From assembly GCA_902556855.1 (NCBI GenBank), contig CACDXJ010000004.1, positions 1 to 52,262 on the forward strand: a stretch of 52,262 bases of DNA, written 5' to 3'. The notes under the pieces are model-generated. The model worked only from the letters and a program-made list of their open reading frames with translations. It had not been told where the DNA came from and ran no database searches. Position 1 is the first letter of the stretch; each line of letters begins with the position of its first letter. A program made the position numbers and the translations under genes. Positions 52,225 through 52,262 of this stretch are shown here, one piece after another. This DNA comes from an uncultured Pelagibacteraceae bacterium. GTDB taxonomy: Bacteria; Pseudomonadota; Alphaproteobacteria; Pelagibacterales; Pelagibacteraceae.

Positions 52225-52262
52225 TTGATAATCTCTTGCTTTTTTATTTTTAATCCAAAACC
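52221..52262 (-). CDS. C-terminal end of a riboflavin gene, probably ribBA (partial)
   Basis: Thirteen codons and a TGA (52223-52221) are visible: GFGLKIKKQEIIK. A GFGL-I type end just before ribH, with a 4-bp overlap, is what a ribBA-like (3,4-dihydroxy-2-butanone-4-phosphate synthase/GTP cyclohydrolase II) gene would give. The identity is inferred from position and this short tail only; the rest lies beyond the window. Confidence 0.5.
   Translation of the reverse strand, partial: GFGLKIKKQEIIK

Overview
The window is a chromosomal segment of a streamlined, strongly AT-rich alphaproteobacterium. It is most likely a member of the SAR11 clade (Pelagibacterales). The signs are lysine- and asparagine-rich proteins with A/T-biased codons, almost no spacer DNA, many 1-12 bp gene overlaps, few recognisable Shine-Dalgarno sites, and gene neighbourhoods typical of alphaproteobacteria (gyrA-coaD-ppi-tgt; plsX-ihfA-merR; bamE beside a ubiquinol-cytochrome c chaperone; ribH-nusB). 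This assignment comes from gene content read by eye, not from a database search.

Layout. 1-2.5 kb: the end of gyrA, then coaD, a secreted cyclophilin, tgt and tRNA-Lys. 2.5-6.4 kb: an M48 peptidase lipoprotein, a DUF502 membrane protein, recG, sdhE and tRNA-Ser. 6.5-14 kb: a tightly overlapped plus-strand operon for envelope and core functions (lytic transglycosylase, RlpA/SPOR-like lipoprotein, D,D-carboxypeptidase, tmk, holB, metG, tatD, a PhnP-like hydrolase). 14-16.1 kb: glutathione peroxidase, an IscU-like scaffold and nhaA on the minus strand. 16.2-18.5 kb: tRNA-Pro, an NDUFS4-like complex I subunit, an SbmA-like transporter and an AEC transporter. 18.5-18.9 kb is the only long gene-poor stretch; it holds an amber-interrupted small ORF and a terminator-like hairpin.

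18.9-25.7 kb looks like an accessory island: a stand-alone alkyltransferase catalytic domain, a 54-residue membrane protein, a tyrosine recombinase, two GT2 glycosyltransferases, an RfbH/ColD-like PLP enzyme with His in place of the PLP-binding Lys, a two-domain glycosyltransferase and a GIY-YIG protein. It probably builds a variable surface glycan.

25.7-36.8 kb is a cyclitol (probably myo-inositol) uptake and catabolism cluster. It has an FrcABC-type ABC transporter, IolG, IolE, IolD, a second Gfo/Idh/MocA oxidoreductase, a ROK kinase without the usual zinc cysteines, an HpcH/HpaI aldolase and an NAD-type aldehyde dehydrogenase. IolB, IolC, IolJ and IolA are not in the window, so the lower half of the pathway may run differently here.

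36.8-52.3 kb returns to core genes, mostly on the minus strand: an unknown membrane-anchored protein, a 2-hydroxyacid dehydrogenase, tRNA-Glu overlapping the end of recJ, glpX, hom, a lipoprotein with an apparent frameshift, argC, rpsI-rplM, ctaA, chorismate mutase, rpmG, a MerR regulator, ihfA, plsX, rpmF, a cytochrome bc1 chaperone, bamE, the H+-pyrophosphatase, nusB, ribH and the end of a ribBA-like gene.

The most interesting points are the incomplete or alternative cyclitol pathway, the RfbH-like enzyme with neither PLP lysine nor Fe-S cysteines, and the tRNA genes fused to or overlapping protein genes.
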